The position numbers and the translations under genes are program-made. Below the pieces are notes generated by a model. That model did no database searches. It was not told the origin of the DNA and saw only the letters and a list, made by a program, of their open reading frames with translations. From DATMBL01 sp050735975 (lineage in GTDB: Bacteria > Desulfobacterota > Binatia > UBA9968): 22,364 nt of DNA. The stretch spans positions 1-22,364 of the forward strand of contig JBOHVS010000205.1 of the NCBI GenBank assembly GCA_050735975.1, read 5' to 3'. Below, in pieces: positions 1-6,281 of the stretch. How positions within the stretch are numbered: the stretch's first letter is position 1; each line of letters opens with the position of its first letter.

Positions 1-1
1 G

Positions 2-130
2 GTCTGCGGCGGGGACTGGCAGGAAGTGACTAAAGACTTCTCCGGCGCGGGTTGGTGGCTCTCGTGCTCCAGGACCAGCGATTGCAGAACGATCAAGGTT
101 ATCGGCAATGTCAAAAGGTTTAAGAGCTGA
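2..130 (+). CDS. C-terminal fragment of an unknown protein, cut by the window edge
   Basis: An open frame enters from the left edge and runs 42 codons to a TGA at 128-130. The visible peptide is rich in Cys, Trp and Gly near its start (CGGDW, then GWWLSC) and ends in a basic stretch. I do not recognise the family. A terminator-like hairpin follows at 170-213, consistent with this being the end of a transcription unit. Only the open frame and its position support it, so the call is weak. Confidence 0.35.
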   Translation, partial: VCGGDWQEVTKDFSGAGWWLSCSRTSDCRTIKVIGNVKRFKS

Positions 131-169
131 AAACTTACGGGGGTTGCTGCTCTCAATCTAGACCCTTTT

Positions 170-213
170 GGGAGGGCTTAAAATCGTCTCGCCCGATGGT
201 TCTCCCCCTTTTT
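170..213 (+). terminator. Possible rho-independent terminator
   Basis: GGGAG (170-174) can pair with CTCCC (202-206), and an inner GGC (175-177) with GCC (191-193). A run of five T follows at 209-213. The stem is interrupted by unpaired bases, so it is weaker than a classical terminator. It fits the end of the partial gene that stops at 130. Confidence 0.3.
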
Positions 214-223
214 ATTTGGTGAT

Positions 224-322
224 ATGGCTAAAAAAAAGAGCAAGAAAAAACTTAGGAAGTGGGCGGCTATTCGGAGCATCGAGAAAATTTTGGATGAGCT
301 AAAGCCGCCGAAAACGTCTTAA
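224..322 (+). CDS. Very small lysine-rich protein (32 aa)
   Basis: An ATG at 224 opens a 32-codon frame ending in TAA at 320-322. The first 12 residues are almost all Lys, Arg or Ser. The remainder (IRSIEKILDELKPP) could form an amphipathic helix. GGTGAT, directly before the start, matches the 3' part of the extended Shine-Dalgarno sequence. The gene converges on the minus-strand HTH gene and overlaps its last 24 bases. Small basic proteins of this type are common in phages as nucleic-acid or partner-binding peptides, but no family is recognised. It may be chance. Confidence 0.4.
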   Translation: MAKKKSKKKLRKWAAIRSIEKILDELKPPKTS

Positions 323-718
323 AGTTTGCGTCGCTGAAGTTAACTGGGTCAGCGGCGCGGCTCCGGGGGCGTTGGGCGTTTGACCTCCTTGCGTTCGGCG
401 AAAAAAGGGCTTCGCTTTGACAACTTCGGCGGAGTCCTTGTCCCGGGGTTTTCTCTTTGGCTGATCAAAGTATGCCTTGGCGATTGTTTCATGTGCGGTG
501 CGAGTGGTCGCGGCCTTGTCTGTGGGTGATTCATTTGAATCATTGGCGCCATTGGTCTTATTAGATTTGCTGCGTTTTTTAGCGTGTCCTGATTCATTTG
601 AATCACGGTGCACGGTTGGCTGACTCACCCCCAGCACCTTCGCCCTGGCGCGCTGGCTGCCGCCAATGCGGGCGATTTCTTCGGGGATGCAAAAAAGCCG
701 GTGAGGAATTTTCCTCAC
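299..718 (-). CDS. Small HTH protein with a disordered basic tail
   Basis: The 139-residue frame begins with GTG at 718. An N-terminal segment at about residues 12-40 reads like the recognition part of a sigma/ParB-type helix-turn-helix (GGSQRARAKVLGVSQPTVHRD). Similar HTH segments occur in ParB-like and phage methyltransferase-associated proteins. The rest is Ser/Asn/Lys-rich and probably disordered, and carries DSNES twice with identical codons. GGAG lies about 12 nt before the GTG, slightly far. A palindrome (701-718) covers the start codon and a second copy lies 63 bp upstream, so the gene may be autoregulated. It is divergent from the HTH gene at 1025. It could be the surviving HTH part of a longer ancestral protein. 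Confidence 0.5.
   Translation of the reverse strand: MRKIPHRLFCIPEEIARIGGSQRARAKVLGVSQPTVHRDSNESGHAKKRSKSNKTNGANDSNESPTDKAATTRTAHETIAKAYFDQPKRKPRDKDSAEVVKAKPFFRRTQGGQTPNAPGAAPLTQLTSATQTLRRFRRL
528..604. repeat. Two copies of near-palindrome GATTCATTTGAATC
   Basis: The 14-bp sequence occurs exactly at 528-541 and 591-604, start to start 63 bp. Its arms GATTCA/TGAATC are perfect inverted repeats around TT. Both copies lie inside the minus-strand HTH gene and encode DSNES. They may be protein-binding sites embedded in coding DNA, or a duplicated peptide motif. Confidence 0.5.
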
Positions 719-781
719 TCAGATTGATTTCTCCATTTTGTTTGTTGCCTTTTTTTGGATGGGGTGAGGAATTTTCCTCTG
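701..781. promoter_or_regulatory. Pair of operator-like palindromes around the start of the HTH gene
   Basis: GTGAGGAATTTTCCTCAC at 701-718 is an inverted repeat with 8-bp arms around TT. A near-identical copy lies at 764-781, starting GTGAGGAATTTTCCTC. The first covers the GTG start of the minus-strand gene and the second lies upstream of it. Centre-to-centre distance is 63 bp, close to six helical turns, which suits cooperative or looping repression. The binding protein is unknown; the adjacent HTH proteins are candidates. Confidence 0.55.
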
Positions 782-1024
782 CCCTTCACCGATGAAAGGC
801 AGACAAAATACGACACAATTCGTAACTTCATCGCTTACATCAAACTCGCAGTTATACCGTTTTTCATACCGTTTTTGATAGGTGACGTATCTGCTATATC
901 TGATGTCAAGGGATGGTATAGATATCTGCTTATAAGCTACTGAAAAGATTATTCTTGACTTCGCTGCGCTGTTTAGTATTGTTCATGCATGTCTAAATCA
1001 AAATTACAAAAAGGGGGTGTTTCT
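719..1024. other. Divergent regulatory region between two HTH genes
   Basis: This 306-bp stretch holds no convincing gene; the short open frames across it lack family features. It contains the second copy of the GTGAGGAA palindrome (764-781) and a 12-bp tandem repeat, ATACCGTTTTTC then ATACCGTTTTTG (854-877). TATCTGCT appears twice, near 889 and 923. A sigma-70-like promoter lies at 955-982. It looks like the control region of the element's early regulators. Confidence 0.5.
955..982 (+). promoter_or_regulatory. Likely sigma-70 promoter for the HTH gene at 1025
   Basis: TTGACT (955-960) is followed after 16 bp by TATTGT (977-982). The predicted transcript would start about 35 nt before the ATG at 1025 and include the AGGGGG ribosome binding site. 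Confidence 0.5.
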
Positions 1025-1234
1025 ATGAACGAGTCAGCTGAAACTTTATCGCTAAGTGAGAAACTGTTTTCACCTTGCGACTTGGCTATTCGTTTCGGAG
1101 TAAGTGCTCAGACTATCAAAAATTGGTCCGACAAAGGAAAGTTTCCTGCGATCCGGCTCTCGCGCGGAAGGCGTGTATTTCGCGGTGTCGATGTCGAGAA
1201 ATTCGCGCGCGAGCTTGAGCGAAAGCGTAGCTGA
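1025..1234 (+). CDS. MerR/excisionase-type HTH DNA-binding protein (69 aa)
   Basis: The ATG at 1025 is chosen over one at 989 because a strong AGGGGG site lies just before it and the domain begins after it. Residues of about 16-65 fit the HTH_17 / excisionase fold: SPCDLAIRFGVSAQTIKNWSDKGKFPA is the winged-helix helix-turn-helix, and RGRRVFRGVDVEKFA is the wing and following helix. Proteins of this family act as small activators, repressors or recombination directionality factors. Its position at the divergent control region, next to palindrome pairs, suggests an early transcriptional regulator of the element. A second HTH_17 protein (5886-6281) sits next to the integrase and is the better excisionase candidate. 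Confidence 0.75.
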   Translation: MNESAETLSLSEKLFSPCDLAIRFGVSAQTIKNWSDKGKFPAIRLSRGRRVFRGVDVEKFARELERKRS

Positions 1235-1287
1235 TTGTATCGACGAGTCGGTCAAAACTTTGGGTTGAGGTGGATGTGGAGGGAATT

Positions 1288-1866
1288 ATGTCACGAAAAA
1301 AAGAAGGGCCCGGTGGTGAGCAGCCGCCCGAGCCCAAAGATGAAGCAAGATGCTCAGACAGTATCTCACCGCGAGCGCGCAGTCAAGCACTAAAACCAAA
1401 CCTGAGAATCGTTAAGCCTGCAAAGGCGGTCCTTCGCCTTGGCGGTCCTTCGCCGTCCGATGACATGGCGCCAGGTACATACCTGGTTAAGTGTGAGACC
1501 GGATGGCTAGAGCCGATCGGTAAAGGCCACCGGGCGGTTCTGCAGTTCTCTGTTGTCGATGGGCTCTACGGCGGGACGGCGCTGCGGATGTGGATTCCAG
1601 CCGCCGACGCGGGCGGGATCGTGAAGCTGTTGGGTCGGTATGCAAAATACTGCACCATCGCGCTTGGCCGCCCGGTTGAGAGCGACGATCCAGTAGCCGA
1701 GCCCGGCCAAATTTTTTCAGCCAAATTTTTTCAGGTCCAGGTTGGCTTTAGGAAAACTGACAGACCCAGAGGCGGACAGTTCTCCGCTCAGAACGCTCTG
1801 AAGCGGAAAGACGCTCTGGACTATTTGCGGGTCCACGAGATTCTATCACGAGAGGATCTGCCGTGA
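1288..1866 (+). CDS. Phage-type protein of unknown function (192 aa), possibly DUF669-like / ssDNA-binding
   Basis: GGAGGG lies six bases before the ATG at 1288, which is preferred to the ATG at 1270. The first 60 residues are polar and probably unstructured. The C-terminal two thirds looks like a compact beta-rich domain (GTYLVKCETGWLEPIGKGHRAVLQF, then ALRMWIP). Its pattern of a short 'xGxYL' strand, a hydrophobic core and a terminal LRVHEI resembles phage DUF669-type proteins, which often sit beside replication or recombination genes. That assignment is by eye only. Two tandem duplications lie in the gene: a 14-bp core repeated 16 bp apart at 1425-1454, and an exact 14-bp repeat at 1707-1734 that includes a run of six T. 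Confidence 0.55.
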   Translation: MSRKKEGPGGEQPPEPKDEARCSDSISPRARSQALKPNLRIVKPAKAVLRLGGPSPSDDMAPGTYLVKCETGWLEPIGKGHRAVLQFSVVDGLYGGTALRMWIPAADAGGIVKLLGRYAKYCTIALGRPVESDDPVAEPGQIFSAKFFQVQVGFRKTDRPRGGQFSAQNALKRKDALDYLRVHEILSREDLP

Positions 1867-2157
1867 CCGGTGGTGGTGAAGTCTGCTAGCTGTCAGTGTC
1901 AGCTGTTATGACAGCTGTATTTCAGGCTCATGTGAGGCTCAATGAGGGTCAATGAGGCATATGCATATATATGGTGTTCAGGTTTGAACAGTTCGCGGTC
2001 CTTGCCACCGGGCTAGACACAAGCCGAGCAGACGAGGCACCGCACGTGGGGGGCTTGGCTAACCGCTGAGTCTCCCATGAGGTTTTAACATCATGAGATG
2101 GGCCGGCGGTGAAAAGCACAAAAGGACTAAACTAGATCAGCTAATAAGGAGGTAGAA
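1867..2157. promoter_or_regulatory. Repeat-rich intergenic region with iteron-like array
   Basis: No convincing gene is present. AGCTGT occurs three times, and 1900-1917 forms the inverted repeat CAGCTGT-TATG-ACAGCTG. Four related units starting AGG (AGGCTCA, AGGCTCA, AGGGTCA, AGGCATA) begin at 1924, 1935, 1945 and 1955, so they are phased at 10-11 bp. The AT-rich ATATGCATATATAT follows at 1960-1973. CAAGCC and GGCTTG near 2020-2066 can form a longer-range hairpin. This could be an operator cluster, a replication origin or a partition site. Confidence 0.45.
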
Positions 2158-2478
2158 ATGGGAACAGTTTTAGAATTTAAAAGTGAAAAAAGGGACCGCA
2201 CAAGGCAAAACAAGCTCGCGCGCCTCAGGCGCGCGCTGGCAGCTCGGAACTACTTGCTTTTAAGCCATTCCAGCCATGGCGAACGGTTCTATTACCTTGT
2301 GCCTCACAATAATTTCTCGCCTGTAGATGTCGACGCCCTAGCGAACCGCCTCGGTGTTGCCGACGTCCGCGACACGATAGCGCGGATCAGGCGCGAGGGG
2401 CTCATCAAGAAGATCGAGCGCGGCGACGATGATCAGGCGATGGCCGCGCTGATCGAGTTCAGAGAAACAAGGAGGTAG
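2158..2478 (+). CDS. Unknown phage-type protein (106 aa)
   Basis: The ATG at 2158 follows an excellent AAGGAGGT site. The N-terminus is basic (residues 8-30). Residues 31-50 form two short strands (ARNYLLLSHSSHGERFYYLVP). The segment from about residue 52 (SPVDVDALANRLGVADVRDTIARIRREGLIKKI) resembles a small winged-helix or HTH-like helical domain. It may bind DNA, but I do not recognise a named family. It is the first gene of a pair: the next begins four bases after the stop and has a nearly identical ribosome binding site, so the two are probably co-expressed. Confidence 0.6.
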   Translation: MGTVLEFKSEKRDRTRQNKLARLRRALAARNYLLLSHSSHGERFYYLVPHNNFSPVDVDALANRLGVADVRDTIARIRREGLIKKIERGDDDQAMAALIEFRETRR

Positions 2479-2481
2479 AAA

Positions 2482-2856
2482 ATGAACAGTCCATTAGCTT
2501 TAATTGCGCGCGACCTTGAGTCGATCCGGGTCCACCCGTCGACCCTTGAGGGTGTGATAACCGCGGAGACGCGTTTAACCGCTGTGCCGGAGTTGGCAGA
2601 AGCGGAAAAGCAATACAACGAAGTCTTCGAGAGTTTAAGAAAGGCCATCCCTGAAGGGCCCGTCCCTGGCTTCGAAATGTTGAAGACCCTTTTGCGCCTC
2701 GACGAAGCCCACAACTACGTCACCGGATGCGCCGGCGAATTATATTTCAAGTTGGGCTTCGTTAGGGCCTTGCGCGCGATCGGCTACAGCGCTGAGAAGA
2801 TCGCCGCGATCGCCAGTTCATGCGGGATCGGCGAAGGTAACGGATCGCGTCTCTAA
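2482..2856 (+). CDS. Unknown helical protein (124 aa)
   Basis: The start ATG at 2482 follows AAGGAGGTAGAAA. The protein is predicted by eye to be almost wholly alpha-helical and acidic, ending in a helix rich in Ala/Ile (YSAEKIAAIASSCG). The stretch DEAHNYVTGCAGELYFKLGFVRALRAI looks like the hydrophobic, Gly-containing helical hairpin seen in several small phage and plasmid proteins. No reliable family assignment is possible. It lies just upstream of the tail module and is probably transcribed with the preceding gene. Confidence 0.55.
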   Translation: MNSPLALIARDLESIRVHPSTLEGVITAETRLTAVPELAEAEKQYNEVFESLRKAIPEGPVPGFEMLKTLLRLDEAHNYVTGCAGELYFKLGFVRALRAIGYSAEKIAAIASSCGIGEGNGSRL

Positions 2857-2886
2857 GTCCAGGCGCCGATTTGATTGCAGGTCAGA

Positions 2887-2907
2887 ACATGAAATTCAAT
2901 TTCACAT
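2887..2907. repeat. Palindromic repeat, copy 1 (core TGAAATTCAATTTCA)
   Basis: A 21-bp sequence identical to 5817-5837. Its 15-bp core (2890-2904) is a perfect inverted repeat with 7-bp arms around a central C. It lies in the 82-bp gap before the gp10-like gene, where an operator or processing site would sit. Confidence 0.7.
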
Positions 2908-2938
2908 TTCTGGGTTAGCTTTTAAGCTAAGAGGCAGG

Positions 2939-3334
2939 ATGGCTAAAACGATCTCTGTAAGAATCGAAGGCGTCGACAAAATCATGGCGAATTTAAAAAA
3001 GCTTGGTCCAGACGCCAAGAGAGCGGCCGCCTATGCGCTGACCCGTGAAGCCGAAGAGTTAATCGTCGAAGCGAAGAAAGAGACGCCAGTTGATACCGGT
3101 GCGCTCCGAAATTCCGGTCACGTGCAGCCTGCGACGATCGCGCCGCAGCGGGTAGAAGTCGTGGCGGGTTTCGGTGGCGCGGCGGCTCCATATGCGATTT
3201 ACGTGCATGAGCGAACCGATCGTAAACATGTGGTCGGTGGCGCCAAATTTTTAGAAAATCCGTTCAATCGCAGATTGCGCGGGCTAGAAGACAGACTTGT
3301 TAGCAACCTAAAGAGATTCGGTTTCCTGAAGTAA
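2939..3334 (+). CDS. HK97 gp10-like phage tail/neck protein
   Basis: The 131-residue protein carries the hallmark TPVDTGALRNSG motif (about residues 50-61) of the HK97-gp10-like family, followed by YAIYVHERTDRKHVVGGAKFLENPF, also typical of the family. Members act at the tail completion or head-tail joining step of siphophages. Length matches the family. AGAGGCAGG precedes the ATG. It is followed directly by the tape measure gene; the tail-tube and chaperone genes that usually come between are missing. The family call is confident; that it still builds a tail here is inferred. Confidence 0.88.
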   Translation: MAKTISVRIEGVDKIMANLKKLGPDAKRAAAYALTREAEELIVEAKKETPVDTGALRNSGHVQPATIAPQRVEVVAGFGGAAAPYAIYVHERTDRKHVVGGAKFLENPFNRRLRGLEDRLVSNLKRFGFLK

Positions 3335-3363
3335 TTTATTTTTTCCATGGGGAGGATGAGGCC

Positions 3364-5397
3364 GTGGTGATGGAAGCAGGAAAAGTCCGTGTCTTATACG
3401 AAGCCGACACGACTAAGATCGATAATGCCAACAAAAAGCTGGAAAAAAGCTTTGATGGGTTTGTCAGCCGCGCAACGAAACTAGCCGGCGTCCTGGGCCT
3501 CGCCTTCGGAGCCCGCGAGATAGTCCAGTACGGTGTCCACGTCGTGAACACCGTCGGAAAGCTCCAAGATCTTGCTGCACAAACAGGAATCAGCGCGCAA
3601 ACGCTGTCCGGTTTCAAGTCGACAATCGAGGAAAACGGTCAGAGCCTTGAGCGATTCGCCAAAGCCGTTTTGTTTGCTCAACGAAATCTTGGCCAAGCGG
3701 GCGATTCTGGAAAAAGAGCAGCCGAAGCCATGGCCGCGCTGGGCCTGAACGTCGATGAACTCCGCCACGCGACCGGTGAAGAGTTTCTCGAAAAATTCGC
3801 CAAAGCTCTGTCTCGGGTTCAGGACCAGAACGCGCGCGCCGCGATCGCGTTTCGAGTGATGGGCGATGCCGGCGCCGAGCTGATCCCGGTGTTGCTGCAG
3901 TTGTCAAATAACTTTGACGAATTAAAAAACTCCGGCCTGTCGCAGGAAACGATCAGAGCGATCGACGATGTTGGTGACGCCTTTACGCGCCTCAGTAATA
4001 TTCTCTTAAATCTCTCTGCGACCAGTCTCGCCAACTTTCTCAAAGACATCGGCGTAGCGAAGCGAACGGTTGAAGAAATTCAGCGCGATATCGACGCGAC
4101 CATCAGATTTGCGCCGGGCGACGTTGGCAAAATTCAGCGCCTCGAACGCGAACTGGCAGAAGCCCGTGAGCGTATCGACGAGAAAGACAAAGCCGGATTT
4201 CCTTCCGGGTTCAAGTTCGGTGACGACAAAACCAAAAAAGCGCTCGAAGAAGCCGCGAAGAGAAATGCCGCCTTTGCCGCGAGTCTGAAAGAAAGTTCTA
4301 ACGCGCTTCAGCAGCAATTGATCGGCATGATAATGGGCCCGGAAGCCGCCGAAGCGTATAGCCTCGAACTTCTCGAAGCCAAAGCGGCCGTGGACGGACT
4401 CACTACGGCTGAAAAAGAACAGCTTGCCCGTCATCAACGCCTTGTGCGGAACTTGCGCGAACGGACTCGGGCATACGATCAGCTTCAACGTGCCGTCGAC
4501 GCCACGCGGGACAGCGGACTCCAAGAAGAAATCACTTTCGGACTCACGCCGTCCGAGAGCGCAGAAGCTTTGTCCGCCTGGGATCAGTATGTCCAGAAAA
4601 TCGAAGATGCCAGAGCCGCGCTTCGCCAGCTGCGAGACGACGAATTGGCCAGAATGCATGATCAAGATTTCGAAGAAATGGCCAGGGCGCCGCAAGAGCT
4701 TGGCGAGTTCCTATTGCGCCAGCAAGACCAGAGAGACGCCGAACAAGAGGGCCTCGCGAGTGCGTTTGGCAGCGATATCGGTGATCCATTCCGCGGCGCC
4801 GCGTCCGAATTGCTCAGAGGCAGCAAGAACTTCGAGAACGTATTTCGTATGGCCATCGCTGACGTTTTTTTTAACGTGGGCGATCGGATCCTTGAAGAGT
4901 CGCTATTCAAGCCGCTGGAAAATGCGCTCACCAACGCCATTCAATCGCTAATCTCGAATGTGTCCGGAAGCCTCGGCGGAGGCGCCACGGCCGGGATCGG
5001 CGCTGGTGGCGGGGGCGATTTTCTCAGCTCCATCGGCGGCTTTTTCAGTTCGATTTTCGGTGGCCTGTTCCATCAGGGCGGGCTTGTCACCATGCACGCC
5101 GGGGGCTTCCGTCCCGATGAACGACTCGCCAGACTTCAAGCCGGTGAGTTTGTTTTTAGTCGCGCAGCCACAGCTGCCATCGGCGGGGACATGCTCAGCT
5201 ATATGAACGAATCGGGCCGCATGCCCGGGGGCGGGACTTATGTGCCACAAGCGCCGAACGTCGGAGTCCGAATCAACGGTGACATCATCCCGCGCAAACC
5301 CGGCATGAGCAAAGACGACGTAGTGCAAATAATTTTACAAGACTATGAAATCGGCGGCCCGCTCCGCCAGGGCGCGCGAAAAATCATTGGAAGATAA
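3364..5397 (+). CDS. Phage tail tape measure protein (677 aa)
   Basis: GGGGAGG lies eight bases before the GTG at 3364, so that start is preferred to the ATG at 3370. A hydrophobic segment occurs at about residues 38-55. Long heptad-like helical stretches follow, including 230-290 and 410-470, with Glu/Lys/Ala/Gln-rich composition. A Gly-rich hydrophobic region lies at about 538-570. A C-terminal module follows (GGLVTMHAGG, then LARLQAGEFVFSRAA), commonly found at the end of tape measure proteins. Such proteins set tail length; at about 0.15 nm per residue this one would suit a tail of roughly 100 nm. A 229-codon antisense frame at 4006-4695 is a shadow. Confidence 0.9.
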   Translation: MVMEAGKVRVLYEADTTKIDNANKKLEKSFDGFVSRATKLAGVLGLAFGAREIVQYGVHVVNTVGKLQDLAAQTGISAQTLSGFKSTIEENGQSLERFAKAVLFAQRNLGQAGDSGKRAAEAMAALGLNVDELRHATGEEFLEKFAKALSRVQDQNARAAIAFRVMGDAGAELIPVLLQLSNNFDELKNSGLSQETIRAIDDVGDAFTRLSNILLNLSATSLANFLKDIGVAKRTVEEIQRDIDATIRFAPGDVGKIQRLERELAEARERIDEKDKAGFPSGFKFGDDKTKKALEEAAKRNAAFAASLKESSNALQQQLIGMIMGPEAAEAYSLELLEAKAAVDGLTTAEKEQLARHQRLVRNLRERTRAYDQLQRAVDATRDSGLQEEITFGLTPSESAEALSAWDQYVQKIEDARAALRQLRDDELARMHDQDFEEMARAPQELGEFLLRQQDQRDAEQEGLASAFGSDIGDPFRGAASELLRGSKNFENVFRMAIADVFFNVGDRILEESLFKPLENALTNAIQSLISNVSGSLGGGATAGIGAGGGGDFLSSIGGFFSSIFGGLFHQGGLVTMHAGGFRPDERLARLQAGEFVFSRAATAAIGGDMLSYMNESGRMPGGGTYVPQAPNVGVRINGDIIPRKPGMSKDDVVQIILQDYEIGGPLRQGARKIIGR

Positions 5398-5402
5398 ACA
5401 CC

Positions 5403-5822
5403 ATGAACCGCGAGCTATTTTTAGAAGAAGTCCAGCAGCTGATTAAAGCCGCGACGCCCTATAAAGAAAAGAGCCTAAACGAAGCCGGCGTCTTCGACCC
5501 AAAAGTAGGTTTTAGCTGCGGGGGTTTGGTTTATTATCTCTACCAGCTCTGGGGCATCCCGCTTGTACCGCCCGTTGATGTCCCAGCGATCCGCCAAAAT
5601 GAAAAAGACTTCGATCTTATCGAACCGCCCGCGAAGTTTATGGACGTCGTCTATTTTCTCGCGACCGCCGGGGAGCGGGGGCATTTAGCGCTCATGCTCG
5701 ATACCGACTCTCTAGTCCAATGCGATGCGATCCAAAAGTTCGTTGGGAAGGGGCAGCTATCCCGGTACAGATTCATCAAGCGCCAGTTGCTCCGTTACAA
5801 GCATCGAAGCTTTGAGACATGA
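5403..5822 (+). CDS. NlpC/P60-family tail-associated cysteine hydrolase
   Basis: The 139-residue protein has the family's catalytic pattern: Cys39 in SCGGLVYYLYQLWGI and His94 in GERGHLALML, with a further polar residue expected after it. NlpC/P60 enzymes cleave peptidoglycan stem peptides. In phages they often follow the tape measure gene and open the cell wall during DNA entry. The usual DCSG is FSCGG here, a tolerated variant. The gene starts five bases after the tape measure stop without a strong ribosome binding site, which suggests translational coupling. Its TGA stop lies inside the second copy of the palindromic repeat. Confidence 0.85.
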   Translation: MNRELFLEEVQQLIKAATPYKEKSLNEAGVFDPKVGFSCGGLVYYLYQLWGIPLVPPVDVPAIRQNEKDFDLIEPPAKFMDVVYFLATAGERGHLALMLDTDSLVQCDAIQKFVGKGQLSRYRFIKRQLLRYKHRSFET

Positions 5823-5837
5823 AATTCAATTTCACAT
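5817..5837. repeat. Palindromic repeat, copy 2 (core TGAAATTCAATTTCA)
   Basis: Identical over 21 bp to 2887-2907; the palindrome core is 5820-5834. It overlaps the stop codon of the NlpC/P60 gene and precedes the excisionase-like gene. The two copies therefore bracket the three-gene tail module. Confidence 0.7.
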
Positions 5838-5885
5838 CTGCAATTAATTTCACCAACCACCGAAGGCCGGGAAGCGAAGGGAGAA

Positions 5886-6281
5886 ATGACCGATGTCGTA
5901 GTGATCAGTCCCGAAGAGCTAGAGAAGCTGATTAATCGAGCCATCATAGAAGCGCTCGCGCTGGCAAAGAAAGAGCCCGCGCAGTTGCTCTTTAAGACAG
6001 CCGAAGCCGCCCGGATGCTTGGAGTCAAAACCAGTTGGCTGGGAGCCAAGGCCCGGGCCGGAGAGGTCCCGTTCAGGCGCCTTGGGCACAATGTAAGATT
6101 TCACCTGAGCGATGTAGAAGCGATCGCAGCCAATCCGCCGGCCGCTCCTGAGCGCAAGAGAAAACCTGGAAGAAAATCTAAAAGGCCTGTTGACAGTGCA
6201 TGTACCAGTGGTATAAATTATACTCATGACAGGCAGACAGTTCAGACAGATACGAAAAGCTCTGGGGATGAGTCAATCTAA
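5886..6281 (+). CDS. Excisionase-like HTH_17 protein
   Basis: The 131-residue frame starts at an ATG closely preceded by AAGGGAG. An N-terminal helix (residues 9-30) precedes an HTH_17 domain at about 36-80 (LLFKTAEAARMLGVKTSWLGAKARAGEVPFRRLGHNVRFHLSDVEAI). A basic tail (RKRKPGRKSKR) follows. Its place two genes before the integrase suggests a recombination directionality factor or regulator. The last 19 codons overlap the start of the XRE gene in another frame, and the preceding codons cover that gene's promoter, so the extreme C-terminus may not be conserved. Confidence 0.75.
   Translation: MTDVVVISPEELEKLINRAIIEALALAKKEPAQLLFKTAEAARMLGVKTSWLGAKARAGEVPFRRLGHNVRFHLSDVEAIAANPPAAPERKRKPGRKSKRPVDSACTSGINYTHDRQTVQTDTKSSGDESI
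6190..6226 (+). promoter_or_regulatory. Promoter with overlapping palindromes for the XRE-integrase pair
   Basis: A perfect -35 TTGACA (6190-6195) is followed after 16 bp by TATAAA (6212-6217). TACCAGTGGTA (6203-6213) between them and TATAATTATA-like TATAAATTATA (6212-6222) over the -10 are both inverted repeats around one base, good operator candidates. Transcription would start at about 6224-6226, on or just before the ATG at 6226. Confidence 0.65.

Noticed and set aside
598..943. Two short plus-strand frames over the palindrome region
   Set aside because: They overlap the minus-strand HTH gene and the control region and lack ribosome binding sites and protein-like composition.
4006..4695. 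229-codon minus-strand open frame
   Set aside because: It is antisense to the tape measure gene, lacks a ribosome binding site and has no family features; the sense frame is convincing.
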